Source: Albibacillus kandeliae (GTDB taxonomy: Bacteria; Pseudomonadota; Alphaproteobacteria; Rhodobacterales; Rhodobacteraceae). From it: DNA of 64,000 bases. Each line of letters opens with the position of its first letter. Positions within the stretch are counted from its first letter, which is position 1. Both the position numbers and the translations under genes were made by a program. The DNA lies in assembly GCF_003116585.1 (NCBI RefSeq), contig NZ_QEHM01000011.1, positions 1 to 64,000 on the forward strand, in the 5' to 3' direction. Positions 9,538 to 20,631 of the stretch are shown here, in pieces. The notes beneath the pieces are model-generated. The model had not been told where the DNA came from. It saw only the letters and a program-made list of their open reading frames with translations, and did no database searches.

Positions 9538-9957
9538 TCAGCCAGAGAAATGCGCCGCCACCCGGCGGCTGTGCGGGGCGTCCCGGTGCTCGAACAGGTA
9601 GATCCCCTGCCATGTGCCCAGCAGGGGCCGCCCCTCGCTCACCGGAACCGAGAGCGAAACGGGCAGCACTGCCGCCTTGATATGGGCGGGCATGTCGTCC
9701 GGGCCTTCCAGCGTGTGCTGCAGGTAGGACAGCGACGGATCGGTCGCGGGCGGCACGAACCGCCCGAGCCAGGCCATCAGATCGGTCCGGACATCGGGAT
9801 CGGCATTTTCCTGGATCAACAGCGAGCACGAGGTGTGCCGGACGAACAGCGTAAGCAGCCCATCGCCCGCGCCCTCCTGCCGCAGCCAGCCGCAGACCTC
9901 CCGCGTGAACTCGTAAAGCCCCTGCCCCCGCGTCCGCAGGGTGAATTCGGTCAGCAC
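9538..9957 (-). CDS. YjbQ-family protein (secondary thiamine-phosphate synthase enzyme)
   Basis: This is a small cytoplasmic protein of 139 aa in the UPF0047/YjbQ family, whose members can form thiamine phosphate weakly but whose true role is unsettled. Family features are LFVRHTSCSLLIQENADPDV near the middle and the metal-site-like His residues in the TWQGIYLFEHRDAPHSR region near the C-terminus. I chose the GTG at 9957 because an AGGGA ribosome site precedes it and the protein then has the family length; an in-frame start further upstream would run into the previous gene. Its start lies 10 bases after the stop of a secreted-protein gene. Confidence 0.85.
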   Translation of the reverse strand: MLTEFTLRTRGQGLYEFTREVCGWLRQEGAGDGLLTLFVRHTSCSLLIQENADPDVRTDLMAWLGRFVPPATDPSLSYLQHTLEGPDDMPAHIKAAVLPVSLSVPVSEGRPLLGTWQGIYLFEHRDAPHSRRVAAHFSG

Positions 9958-9967
9958 GCCGCGTCCC

Positions 9968-10375
9968 TCAGTGCAGTTCCCACTCGAGGTTGCAGTAGTT
10001 CTGCGCGAAAGCGGAGGACAGGTTGTCGCCAACCGTCTTCATGTTCAGCAGGACGGTCTTCTGCCCCGGGGTCACGCCGGGCGGCGGTGTCATCGAGAAC
10101 TGGACGGCGGACTTGCCGGCGCCGGTCTCGGGCGCAGCCCGCCCCCGCGTGATGTAGATGCGGTCGGCGGCCCGTGCCCGCAGCACCCGCACCGCGTAGT
10201 CGCCCGCCGCGCACCAGAGCTGCGCGCCGCCGTCTCCGGGGCGCGCAATCACTTCAAAGCTGCCGTCCGGCAAGGGGTTCACCTTGTTCCGGTTCAGCGC
10301 CACCCAGGGGGCCGCAGTCACCGATGTCGCGGTCATGGTCAGCGCGACTGCCATGATGCTCAGGGATTTCAACAT
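9968..10375 (-). CDS. Secreted protein of unknown function, paralogue of the adjacent gene
   Basis: The protein has 135 aa with a signal peptide (about 1-21, cleavage near SVTAA). The mature part carries the block RPGDGGAQLWCAAGDYA and ends with a segment including NLSSAFAQNYC. The same blocks occur, in the same order, in the protein encoded 34 bases upstream, so the two arose by tandem duplication. Two mature Cys residues are shared (in WCAAGDYA and near the C-terminal Tyr-Cys), which suggests a conserved periplasmic disulfide. I do not recognise a characterised family. It is probably co-transcribed with its paralogue and possibly with yjbQ. Confidence 0.7.
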   Translation of the reverse strand: MLKSLSIMAVALTMTATSVTAAPWVALNRNKVNPLPDGSFEVIARPGDGGAQLWCAAGDYAVRVLRARAADRIYITRGRAAPETGAGKSAVQFSMTPPPGVTPGQKTVLLNMKTVGDNLSSAFAQNYCNLEWELH

Positions 10376-10409
10376 CCGCTGCTCTCCTCTCGTGGCCCGG
10401 TCAGGTCCG

Positions 10410-10832
10410 CTACCTGCGCCGGATCATGCTGCCTTTGTCCGCGTCGAAGTCATGACAATACTGCTGGGCGAACGCCGCAGTCAGGTTGTCTCCCATCACC
10501 TTCACCGACAGCGAATATCCCGGATCGGCCGCACCGGAGGCCGGCGGGCTCAGCGAGAACTGCACGGTGGCCTTGCCGCCATACTGGCTGCTGCGGCTGG
10601 ATGGTTTGACGATATAGATTCGCTGGGCGGCAGCGGCACCAAGCTGCCGCAATGCATAGTCCCCCGCCGCACACCAGAAATTCGACGCCCCCGATCCCGG
10701 CCGCGACACGACCTCGAAGGCTCCGTTCCCGGCAGGAAAGACTTCCAAGAGGTTCACCGCGCGCCATGCAAAGGAGGCGGCGGGAACGAGGGCCAGACTG
10801 GCCCCAAGAACAACGACTGACAAATGCTTCAT
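10410..10832 (-). CDS. Secreted protein of unknown function, first of a tandem pair
   Basis: The protein has 140 aa and begins with a signal peptide (about 1-20, ending PAASFA). It shares with the neighbouring paralogue the pattern GAFEV.SRPG, then FWCAAGDYALRQLG, then a basic-aromatic RIYI stretch, then GDNLTAAFAQQYC. The C-terminus is more acidic and basic than in the paralogue. The ATG at 10832 was chosen because the signal peptide starts there; a longer in-frame reading upstream has no signal-like start. No function can be given from sequence. The next gene upstream (rpoD, same strand) ends with a strong terminator, so this pair has its own promoter. Confidence 0.7.
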   Translation of the reverse strand: MKHLSVVVLGASLALVPAASFAWRAVNLLEVFPAGNGAFEVVSRPGSGASNFWCAAGDYALRQLGAAAAQRIYIVKPSSRSSQYGGKATVQFSLSPPASGAADPGYSLSVKVMGDNLTAAFAQQYCHDFDADKGSMIRRR

Positions 10833-10965
10833 CTTAAAGAGCCTTTCTCGTGAATGACCCGACCCATGCGCAGAGGGTAGCTGCTCCGCGCCGCAAGGCA
10901 ATATGAAGCGGATCACAAATTGGGCAACTTGCGGCAAAGCTGCCGGGCCCGAACTAAACCAAGGC

Positions 10966-10995
10966 AAGAAAAAGGGGCGGAAGTTACTCCGCCCC
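10966..10995 (-). terminator. Rho-independent terminator of rpoD
   Basis: Read on the minus strand, the arms GGGGCGGA and TCCGCCCC form a perfect 8-bp stem with a 6-base loop, followed directly by TTTTTCTT. It begins 35 bases after the rpoD stop codon. Confidence 0.88.
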
Positions 10996-11030
10996 GATGG
11001 TCATCCTGTCCGTTCCGGATCGTCCTGCGA

Positions 11031-13016
<1,986 letters not shown>

Positions 13017-13133
13017 GCATTGCTCCTGCGCGGGGTCTTCGGGCGATTCGCTGATCTGCGAATCAATAGCGCGATCTGATGATTCGGCTACCCGTTTACC
13101 CAATTTTCTTTGGCGTTCCCTCAGGAAAACGCT

Positions 13134-15110
13134 TCACTGTTGCCGTTTGGAGTAACCAATCTGTTCCAACAAAGAGGCAAAAGCGTTGCGTTCATCCCGG
13201 TTGATTCGGGCTCCGTTCTCGCCGGTGTCGTACTCTGCCCTGTCCTCCTGCTGCGACCGCATCGCCCGGTTCCGCGCCTCGGCCGCCTGGCCAAGGCGCC
13301 AGGTCAGGGCCTCGTCACTCCCAAGGGACAGATCCTCCACGGCATCCGCGATCTCGGCGCTCAGCCCTCGTTGCGCCTGAAGTTTTGCGAGTTCCTCGCC
13401 CAGCGTCATTTCCGCCAGCTCAACATCGCCCGGTTTGCGCACCGAAGGGTTGATGGCCACATGGCGAAGCGAGAACAGGTTTTCAAGAGGCTCGGGTCCG
13501 ATTGACGAGAGAATCTCCCGTTCAAGGTGATCGGCGTCCGAGGTCGGCACCCTCAGGATGAGGTTGCGCAGATCGCGCCGGTCGCTGTCGTGGCACTCCA
13601 TCTGCTCGATCCCCGCCTCGAACTGCGGCACGATGGCGGGCGTCCGGATCAGCACCGCAAGGATCACCGCCTCGCGCATCGCGATCTCGGCCTTCTCGTC
13701 GCCCGAGACCAGCGGAGAGGTCTTGGTCGAGGCCAGCGCGCCCGGCGTCGCCTTGCGCCCCGGGGTCCAGTCCTTGCCCGACCGCCACTCGCGCTTCGGA
13801 CGTTCGCCTCCCTGCCCCGCCCCGCGGTTGCGGAACAGATCCCACCGCAGCGACTTGATCTCTTCGCCATAGTGGCTGCGGATGGACGGGTCCTTGATCT
13901 GCTTGATCTTTTCCCGCAGCACCTTGTCCAGCGCGGCCTTGCGCTCGGGGCTGTCAAAGACCTTGCCCTCGGTCTCGCGCTGCCACAGCAGCTTGACCAT
14001 CGGCATCGCCCCGTCGAGGATCGCCTGCACCGCGTCGCGCCCCTCGCTCCGGATCAGGTCGTCGGGGTCCTGCCCCTCGGGCATGATGGCGAACCGCAGC
14101 GACTGCCCCGCCTCCAGCAGCGGCAGCGACAGGTCGATCAGCCGCATGGCGGCGTTCAGCCCGGCCTTGTCCCCGTCCAGCGCGATGATCGGCTCCGGCG
14201 CGATGCGCCACAGCATCCGCAGCTGGTTCTCGGTGATTGCGGTGCCAAGCGGCGCAACCGCAGCATTGAAGCCGCCGGAATCGAGCGCGATCACGTCCAT
14301 GTAGCCCTCGGCCACGATCAGCGGCTGGCCCTTGCCCGCCGCTTCCCGCGCGGGGCCGTGATTGAACAGGCTGTGCCCCTTGTCGAACAGCTCGGTCTCG
14401 GGCGAGTTCAGGTACTTGGCGTTGTCGTTCGGGTCCATCGCCCGTCCGCCAAAGGCGATGCAGCGCCCGCGCGCATCCCGGATCGGAAACATGATCCGGT
14501 TGCGGAAGGTATCGTAGGGCTTCTTGCCCTTGTTCGAGGGCTTGGCCAGCCCCGCGCCAAGGATCAGCTCCTCCTCCACGCCCTTGCCGCGCAGGTGATC
14601 CCACAGCGCCTGCCAGCCGTCGGGCGCAAACCCGATCTCCCAGCGCTCCAGCGCCGCGTCATCCAGCTTGCGCCGGGCAAGGTAGTCGCGGGCCGGTCCG
14701 GCCGCGCCGGTGCGCAGCTGCAGGCGGAAGAACTGCACCGCCTGCTCCATCACCTCGACCAGCTGGCCGCGCTTGTCCGACTTCTTCTGCGCCTGCGGAT
14801 CGCGCGCCGGCAGCGGCATCCCCACCTCCCGCGCGAGGATTTCCACCGCCTCCATGAAACCGACGTTCTCGGTCTCCTGAATGAAACTCAGCGCGTCGCC
14901 CTTCGCGTGGCAGCCGAAGCAGTAGTAGAATCCCTTGCGGTCATCCACGTGGAACGAGGCCGATTTCTCTTGGTGGAACGGGCACGGCGCCCACATGTCG
15001 CCCTTGCCCTGGTTCGACTTCCGGCTGTCCCACATGACCTTGCGCCCGACAACCTGCGAGAGGCTGGCGCGGCTGCGAAGTTCATCCAGGAATCCGGGGG
15101 GCAGGCTCAT
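13134..15110 (-). CDS. dnaG: DNA primase
   Basis: DNA primase makes RNA primers at the replication fork, 658 aa. The N-terminal CHC2 zinc domain shows CPFHQEKSASFHV followed by YYCFGCHAKGD (ligands Cys, His, Cys, Cys, residues about 42-70). The TOPRIM core contains VAEGYMDVIALDS and the acidic motif ALDGDKAG. The C-terminal third is the helicase-binding domain, which is less conserved, and includes a basic Gly/Arg/Lys linker at about 425-460. It precedes rpoD on the same strand. No rpsU gene is present next to it, in contrast to the enterobacterial operon. Confidence 0.96.
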   Translation of the reverse strand: MSLPPGFLDELRSRASLSQVVGRKVMWDSRKSNQGKGDMWAPCPFHQEKSASFHVDDRKGFYYCFGCHAKGDALSFIQETENVGFMEAVEILAREVGMPLPARDPQAQKKSDKRGQLVEVMEQAVQFFRLQLRTGAAGPARDYLARRKLDDAALERWEIGFAPDGWQALWDHLRGKGVEEELILGAGLAKPSNKGKKPYDTFRNRIMFPIRDARGRCIAFGGRAMDPNDNAKYLNSPETELFDKGHSLFNHGPAREAAGKGQPLIVAEGYMDVIALDSGGFNAAVAPLGTAITENQLRMLWRIAPEPIIALDGDKAGLNAAMRLIDLSLPLLEAGQSLRFAIMPEGQDPDDLIRSEGRDAVQAILDGAMPMVKLLWQRETEGKVFDSPERKAALDKVLREKIKQIKDPSIRSHYGEEIKSLRWDLFRNRGAGQGGERPKREWRSGKDWTPGRKATPGALASTKTSPLVSGDEKAEIAMREAVILAVLIRTPAIVPQFEAGIEQMECHDSDRRDLRNLILRVPTSDADHLEREILSSIGPEPLENLFSLRHVAINPSVRKPGDVELAEMTLGEELAKLQAQRGLSAEIADAVEDLSLGSDEALTWRLGQAAEARNRAMRSQQEDRAEYDTGENGARINRDERNAFASLLEQIGYSKRQQ

Positions 15111-15215
15111 GAGGTTTTATAGCGGAGGCCGAGGCCCCAGGTCCAGAGGATCGGCATCGCGGATCCGGCGCGCGCCTGCGCGCTGCCGCTCCGCGAGGCA
15201 CTCCCCGGCCCGTCC

Positions 15216-15521
15216 TCAGTTCTTGACGCAGACCTCGTTCCACGCCTCGGCAAGGTCGTAGTTCCGCACGATCCGCATCTTCTTCTCGTAGACCCACGGC
15301 GCGATCAGCGGGATCGTCGCATTGTAGTTCTCGGGCCAGGGCGGGGTCGGATAGGTCTTGGCAATGTAATCCGGCACGTCGCGTTCCTTGACCCGGTCCA
15401 GCCGGGCCTTCTGGACCGCTGCAACAACCTGGGCCTGGTGGCCGCAATCCTCGGCCTTGTCCACCGCGGCAAGGGCGGGGCTGGCAAGAAGGCTGGCGAC
15501 AAGTGCGAGGCGGATCATCAT
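15216..15521 (-). CDS. Small secreted protein of unknown function
   Basis: The protein has about 101 aa, starting with a signal peptide (MIRLALVASLLASPALA). The mature part is about 84 residues with Cys in EDCGHQ and a Cys near the C-terminus (WNEVCVKN), which could form a disulfide. The region IAKTYPTPPWPENYNATIPL is Pro and aromatic rich. Three ATG codons are possible (15527, 15521, 15518); 15521 has the best spacing to a GGAG site. I do not recognise the family. It stands alone upstream of dnaG on the same strand, separated by about 105 bases. Confidence 0.65.
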   Translation of the reverse strand: MMIRLALVASLLASPALAAVDKAEDCGHQAQVVAAVQKARLDRVKERDVPDYIAKTYPTPPWPENYNATIPLIAPWVYEKKMRIVRNYDLAEAWNEVCVKN

Positions 15522-15603
15522 GGGCATACTCCGGAATCAAATGACTTGCCCGGCACTCTAGAGCGATCGGGGCGAAACGGAAACCGCCCGCCCCCTCCGT
15601 CGC

Positions 15604-16134
15604 TCAGCGGCGCGCGGTCACGCCCTGCATCGCGGTCTTCAGATCATGCACCAGCGTCGCCGCCATCGACCGGAACACCATGATCATGAACGCCTGCGGC
15701 CCCACGCGGGTCACCGAGGACATCATGTGCATCAGTTCGGTCCGCGCGGTGCGGCCCTCGGCAAAAACCTGCGGACGCAAGTCCAGCGGCACCAGGCGCG
15801 CCAGCACGTCCTCGCAGCCCTCGCCCTCGAGGCGCACCACGACCCATGCATCGCTCTGGTCGGTCACCGCCGCCGCGTCGCCCAGCCCCTCGGCTGCGCC
15901 ACCGACCAGCATGTACTGGTTCTGGCCGAACCACAGCACCCGGCCACCCGCCGCGGCACCGCTTTCCCCAGGCCCCGGCAAACCCGCGCCCAGCGCTGCC
16001 TCCAGCGCCGCCGCACCGCCCTTGAACGGCATCAACGAGGTCAGCGCAGTCGGCACCTCCTCGGTCAGGCTCAGCTTGCCGATGGTGACGGGCAGCAGCC
16101 CGTCCCCCGCGCTCTTGGCTACCAGTTCAACCAC
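15604..16134 (-). CDS. soxG: Sarcosine oxidase subunit gamma
   Basis: This is the small gamma subunit of the heterotetrameric sarcosine oxidase, about 176 aa, which packs against the alpha subunit and has a fold related to the C-terminal aminomethyltransferase domain. I chose the GTG at 16134, giving MVELVAK, because it overlaps the end of soxA by 8 bases and matches the usual short N-terminus; an ATG at 16164 would overlap by 38 bases. It has the family features WFGQNQYMLVGG and WVVVRLEGEGCEDVLARL. It is the last gene of the soxBDAG operon. Confidence 0.88.
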   Translation of the reverse strand: MVELVAKSAGDGLLPVTIGKLSLTEEVPTALTSLMPFKGGAAALEAALGAGLPGPGESGAAAGGRVLWFGQNQYMLVGGAAEGLGDAAAVTDQSDAWVVVRLEGEGCEDVLARLVPLDLRPQVFAEGRTARTELMHMMSSVTRVGPQAFMIMVFRSMAATLVHDLKTAMQGVTARR

Positions 16135-19057
16135 GCACGCGCCCTCCCTCGGGATCGAAGGCAACCGGGTCGATCACCTCGCAATAGGTTTCCAGACCGC
16201 GCAGGTGGTCGACCATACGGATGGTCTCGCCATGACGCGCGCGCCCGTTCTTCAGGAAGCCCATGCCCAGCATGTGGCCCAGCGTCGGCGAGAAGGCCAC
16301 CGAGGTCACGTAGCCCTGATCGTTCACGCGCACCGCCTCCTCCTTCTCGTTGAACAGGTGCGCCCCGGCGGCCAGCTGCTTGACCGGCCCAACGGGCTTC
16401 AGCCCCACCAGCTGTTCGCGGTCGTCCCCGAACAGGCCCGGACGCTCGGACATGGTCTTGCCGATACAGTCCTTCTTGCCCGAGACCATCTTCTCCAGCC
16501 CCACGTCAAAGGCCGTGGTGCGCCCGTGGATCTCGGCATGGGTAATGAAGCCCTTCTCGATCCGCAGCACGTTCAGCGCCTCCATGCCGTAGGGCCCGCC
16601 GCCCTTCTCCTCGGCGCGCGCCATCAGCAGGCGGAACAGGCTGTCGCCATAGCGCGCCGGCACCGCCAGTTCATAGGCATGCTCGCCCGAGAAGGAGATG
16701 CGGAACAGCCGCCCCTTGACGCCCGCCACCTCGACGGCGCCGCAGGCCATGAAGGGCCAGTCGCCTTCCGACAGCGGCTCGTCGAGCAGTTCGTCCAGCA
16801 ACTCGCGCGACTTCGGACCGGCCACGGCGAACTGCGCCCATTGCTCGGTCACCGAGATGAAGTTCACGTCGAGGTCCGGCCGCAACCCCTGATGCACGAA
16901 CTCCAGATGCCGCATCACCTCCCCCGCCGCAGCGGTGGTGGTGGTCATCACGTAATGGGTCTCGCTCAACCGCGCGGTGGTGCCGTCGTCCATGACGAAG
17001 CCGTCCTCGCGCAGCATCAGCCCATAGCGGCAGCGCCCCACCTTCAGCGTCGAGAAGGTGTTGGTATAGACGAAGTCGAGGAACTCGGCCGCGTCCTTGC
17101 CCTGAATGTCGATCTTGCCCAGCGTCGAGACATCGCAGACGCCCACGCTCTCGCGCACCATGTTGACCTCGCGGTCGCAGGATTGCCGCCAGGTGGTCTC
17201 GCCCGAAACCGGGAAATAGCTGGGGCGATACCACAGCCCCGCCTCGATCATCGGCGCGCCGCGCTCCACGCTCGCCTTGTGCGAGGTGGTAAAGCGCTGC
17301 GGGGCAAAGCCCTTGCCCTGCGACCCGGCCCCCATCGCGGCGATCGAGACCGGCACATAGGGCGGACGGAAGGTGGTGGTCCCGGTCTCGGGGATCGCCC
17401 GCCCGGTCACGTCGGCCAGGATCGCCAGCGCCGCCACGTTCGAGTTCTTGCCCTGATCGGTCGCCATGCCCTGCGTGGTATAGCGCTTCATGTGCTCGAC
17501 CGAGCGGAAGTTCTCCACCGCCGCCTGCTTGACGTCCTTCACGGTCACATCGTTCTGGAAATCGAGCCAGGCGCGGCCCTTGCCCGGCACCGCCCAGAGC
17601 GGGGCAATGCGGTAGGGGTCGTCCTCGGCGGCCGGCAGTTCCACCGCGCCTCCGGCCACGCCCAGCGCATCCAGCGCCTCGGCGGCAGCCTCGGCCCCGG
17701 CCCGCAGGCAGCCCGCAGTCGAGAAGACCCCGTTGCAGGCCCCCGCCGCGCGCATCCCCGGGATCGCGCCCTCGGCAGGCACAAAGGCTTCGAGGTCCTG
17801 ATTCCAAACCGGCCGTCCGCCCATGTGGCAGGTCATGTGCACCGTGGGGTTCCAGCCGCCCGACATGGCCAGACAGTCCGTCTGCAGCTTGTCCTCACCC
17901 GACACGCTGCGGATGGTGATGCTCTCCAGCCCCAGCCGCCCGCCGCTGTCGCAAACCTGCGCGCCCTTCAGCACGCGCACGCCCGCGCAATCCGGCGCAT
18001 CGTGGCGCGAGTCGATCAGGGCTGCCACGTGCACACCCGCATCCAGCAGGTCGCGCGCGGTGCGGTGCCCGCTGTCGTTGTTGGTGAACACCGTCACCAT
18101 CTTGCCCGGGCTCACGCCCCAGCGGTTCAGATAGGCGCGCACGGCGCCCGCCGTCATGATCCCCGGCCGGTCGTTGTTGCGGAAGGCGACAGGCCGTTCC
18201 AGCGCCCCGGCGGCCAGGATCGAGCGCTTGGCCACGATCCGCCAGAAGCATTCCAGCGGCGTGCCCGCGCGGCCGATAGTATGGTGCGCTACCCGTTCCA
18301 GCGCGCCAAAGGTGCCGCCGTCATGGGCGCCCGTCACCGTGGTGCGCGGCATCAGGCGGACATTGGGCATCTCGCCCAGCTCCTCCAGCACCTCGCGCAC
18401 CCACTCGGCCCCGGGCATCCCGTCAACCTCGTGCGTCTCCGCCAGCAGCCGCCCGCCCAGGCTCGCATCCTCGTCGGCAAGGATCACGTCGGCCCCGGCC
18501 CGGCCCGCCACCAGCGCGGCCATCAGCCCCGTGGGGCCCGCCCCGATTACCAGCAGGTCGCAGAAGGCATAGGCCTTCTCGTAGCTGTCCGCGTTGTTCT
18601 CGCCCGACAGCGCGCCAAGGCCCGCGGCCCGGCGGATCGCCGGCTCATAGACCTTCTCCCAGAAGGCTTTCGGCCACATGAAGGTCTTGTAGTAGAACCC
18701 CGCCCCGAAGAAAGGCGCGGCCAGGTCGTTCACCTGCAGCGCGTCCCAGGTCAGGTTGGGCCAGCGGTTCTGACTGCGCGCCTCCAGCCCGTGATAGATC
18801 TCCTGCACCGTGGCGCGCACGTTCGGCTCCTGCCGCGCGCCCCGCCCGACGGTCACCAGCGCGTTCGGCTCCTCGCTCCCCGCGGTCAGAATGCCGCGCG
18901 GACGGTGATACTTGAACGACCGCGCCACCAGCCGCACGTCGTTGGCCAGCAGCGCCGAGGCCAGCGTGTCACCCTCGTAACCCTCGTAGCGCATGCCGTC
19001 GAAGGTGAACGAGACCGGGTGCCCCCGGTTGATCAGTCCCTTGCCCTCGACCCTCAT
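16127..19057 (-). CDS. soxA: Sarcosine oxidase subunit alpha
   Basis: The large subunit has 976 aa. It oxidises sarcosine-derived reducing equivalents and transfers the methyl group to tetrahydrofolate. Domains in order are an N-terminal ferredoxin-like domain (about 1-100, with FKYHRPRGILTAG), an NAD-binding pyridine-nucleotide oxidoreductase domain with VIGAGPTGLMAALVAGRAGA (about 170), and a C-terminal glycine-cleavage T-type folate-binding domain (about 600-976) with SVGVCDVSTLGKIDIQG. Its ATG overlaps the soxD stop in an ATGA arrangement. Length and order match heterotetrameric enzymes, which produce formaldehyde or 5,10-methylene-THF, glycine and hydrogen peroxide. Confidence 0.95.
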   Translation of the reverse strand: MRVEGKGLINRGHPVSFTFDGMRYEGYEGDTLASALLANDVRLVARSFKYHRPRGILTAGSEEPNALVTVGRGARQEPNVRATVQEIYHGLEARSQNRWPNLTWDALQVNDLAAPFFGAGFYYKTFMWPKAFWEKVYEPAIRRAAGLGALSGENNADSYEKAYAFCDLLVIGAGPTGLMAALVAGRAGADVILADEDASLGGRLLAETHEVDGMPGAEWVREVLEELGEMPNVRLMPRTTVTGAHDGGTFGALERVAHHTIGRAGTPLECFWRIVAKRSILAAGALERPVAFRNNDRPGIMTAGAVRAYLNRWGVSPGKMVTVFTNNDSGHRTARDLLDAGVHVAALIDSRHDAPDCAGVRVLKGAQVCDSGGRLGLESITIRSVSGEDKLQTDCLAMSGGWNPTVHMTCHMGGRPVWNQDLEAFVPAEGAIPGMRAAGACNGVFSTAGCLRAGAEAAAEALDALGVAGGAVELPAAEDDPYRIAPLWAVPGKGRAWLDFQNDVTVKDVKQAAVENFRSVEHMKRYTTQGMATDQGKNSNVAALAILADVTGRAIPETGTTTFRPPYVPVSIAAMGAGSQGKGFAPQRFTTSHKASVERGAPMIEAGLWYRPSYFPVSGETTWRQSCDREVNMVRESVGVCDVSTLGKIDIQGKDAAEFLDFVYTNTFSTLKVGRCRYGLMLREDGFVMDDGTTARLSETHYVMTTTTAAAGEVMRHLEFVHQGLRPDLDVNFISVTEQWAQFAVAGPKSRELLDELLDEPLSEGDWPFMACGAVEVAGVKGRLFRISFSGEHAYELAVPARYGDSLFRLLMARAEEKGGGPYGMEALNVLRIEKGFITHAEIHGRTTAFDVGLEKMVSGKKDCIGKTMSERPGLFGDDREQLVGLKPVGPVKQLAAGAHLFNEKEEAVRVNDQGYVTSVAFSPTLGHMLGMGFLKNGRARHGETIRMVDHLRGLETYCEVIDPVAFDPEGGRVRG

Positions 19058-19317
19058 GCCCGTGCCTCCGAGGCCAGAACCGCGTCCAGGATCTCGTGGC
19101 TCACGGTATTGCGGGTCACCACCAGCCAGGCGCTGCAGCCGGTCTCGTGATACCAGAGCTCGCGGGTCACCCCCGCCGGGTTCTCGCGCAGGTGGAGATA
19201 GTCGTTCCACACGCCGTCGCCCGCCTCCGGGTCGGGGCGCTCCAGCGCCACTGCCGCACTCTTGTAGTAGAATTCGCGCCGGTCGCGCTCTCCGCATATC
19301 GGACAGGTGATCCTCAT
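19054..19317 (-). CDS. soxD: Sarcosine oxidase subunit delta
   Basis: This is the 87-aa zinc-binding delta subunit of heterotetrameric sarcosine oxidase. The N-terminal MRITCPICGERDRREF supplies the first Cys pair (Cys5 and Cys8). The His in YHETGC and its Cys are the probable remaining ligands. Length is normal for the subunit. It is separated from soxB by 60 bases and coupled to soxA by a 4-base overlap. Confidence 0.94.
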   Translation of the reverse strand: MRITCPICGERDRREFYYKSAAVALERPDPEAGDGVWNDYLHLRENPAGVTRELWYHETGCSAWLVVTRNTVSHEILDAVLASEARA

Positions 19318-19377
19318 CGCGCCGCCCCCTGCTTCTTCTCTTTGTAAATACTCATGTCCATCGCTCGCCAGGGGCGC

Positions 19378-20631
19378 TCAGTGCAGGTTGTGCTGTGCAC
19401 CGGTGCCTTCCTCGTCCATCAGGCCCACGCCGCTGCGGAAGCGGTCCAGGCGGAACTTCTCGGCCGCCGCGTGGTGGCGATCCGTCGCGATCAGGTGGGC
19501 AAAGCAGTTGCCCGAAGCCGGGACCGCCTTGAACCCGCCGTAGTTCCAGCCGCAGTCGAGGTAGAGTCCCTCGACATGGGTCTTGTCGATGATCGGCGAG
19601 CCGTCGGGTGTCATGTCCATGATCCCACCCCAGCTGCGCAGCACCTTGGCCTTGCCGATCATCGGCATCAACGTCATGCCCGCCTCCATCACGTGCTCCA
19701 CCAGCGGCAGGTTCCCCCGCTGCGCGTAGGAAGCGTACATGTCGAGGTCGCCGCCGAAGACCAGCCCGCCCTTGTCGGACTGGCTGATGTAGAAGTGCCC
19801 CATGCCAAAGCTGACCACATGGTCGATGCAGGGCTTCAGCCCCTCGGTGACAAAGGCCTGCAGCACGTGGCTCTCGACCGGGATGCGCATGCCGGCCATC
19901 GCCGCCACCTGCCCCGACCGTCCCGCCACCACCATGGCGACCTTCTTGGCCCGGATTGCGCCGCGCGTGGTCTGCACGCCCTTCACCACACCGTTCTCGA
20001 TGTCGATTCCGGTCACTTCGCAATTCTGGATCAGGTCCACGCCCCGGCTATCGGCGCCGCGCGCATAGCCCCAGGCCACCGCGTCATGGCGCGCCGTGCC
20101 GCCGCGCGGATGCAGCAGCCCGCCGTAGACCGGAAATCGGACGTTGTCGAAATCGAGGTAAGGCAGGTACTTGCGCACGCCCTCGCGGTCCAGCAGCACC
20201 GCATCGTCGCCCTGGTTGATCATCGCGTTGCCGCGTCGGGCAAAGGCGTCGCGCTGACCGTCCGAGTGGAACAGGTTGATCAGCCCGCGCTGCGAATGCA
20301 TCACGTTGTAGTTCAGCTCCTCCTCCAGCCCTTCCCAGAGCTTGAGCGAGTGCGAATAGAATTCCGAGTTGCCCGGCAGGAAATAGTTGGCGCGCACGAT
20401 GGTCGTGTTCCGCCCCACGTTGCCCCCGCCGATATAGCCCTTTTCCAGCACCGCCACGTTGGTCAGCCCGTGCTCGGCGGCAAGGTAATAGGCGGTCGAC
20501 AGGCCGTGCCCGCCCCCGCCGATGATGACGATGTCGTACTCGGATTTCGGAGCCGGGTCGCGCCAGTGCGGCGTCCAGCCCCGGTTGCCGGTCAGCCCCT
20601 CCTTCAGGATTCGGAGGCCGGAAAATCGCAT
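19378..20631 (-). CDS. soxB: Sarcosine oxidase subunit beta
   Basis: The beta subunit, 417 aa, carries the site where sarcosine is oxidised, with covalently attached flavin in the family. The FAD-binding dinucleotide fold IIGGGGHGLSTAYYLA starts at about residue 35, and the characteristic NVGRNTTIVRANY stretch follows. The C-terminal region contains GWNYGGFKAVPASG, typical for the active-site end of this family. The ATG at 20631 has GGGAG at the right spacing. The gene opens the soxBDAG operon. Neither glyA nor a folate gene, which often accompany sox genes, is present next to it in the window. Confidence 0.94.
   Translation of the reverse strand: MRFSGLRILKEGLTGNRGWTPHWRDPAPKSEYDIVIIGGGGHGLSTAYYLAAEHGLTNVAVLEKGYIGGGNVGRNTTIVRANYFLPGNSEFYSHSLKLWEGLEEELNYNVMHSQRGLINLFHSDGQRDAFARRGNAMINQGDDAVLLDREGVRKYLPYLDFDNVRFPVYGGLLHPRGGTARHDAVAWGYARGADSRGVDLIQNCEVTGIDIENGVVKGVQTTRGAIRAKKVAMVVAGRSGQVAAMAGMRIPVESHVLQAFVTEGLKPCIDHVVSFGMGHFYISQSDKGGLVFGGDLDMYASYAQRGNLPLVEHVMEAGMTLMPMIGKAKVLRSWGGIMDMTPDGSPIIDKTHVEGLYLDCGWNYGGFKAVPASGNCFAHLIATDRHHAAAEKFRLDRFRSGVGLMDEEGTGAQHNLH

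Noticed and set aside
15680..19150. A very long open reading (over 1100 codons) opposite soxA
   Set aside because: It is a by-product of the strong G/C third-position bias of soxA on the other strand. Its translation is rich in Arg, Gly, His and Pro and has no family pattern, while soxA is complete and certain.
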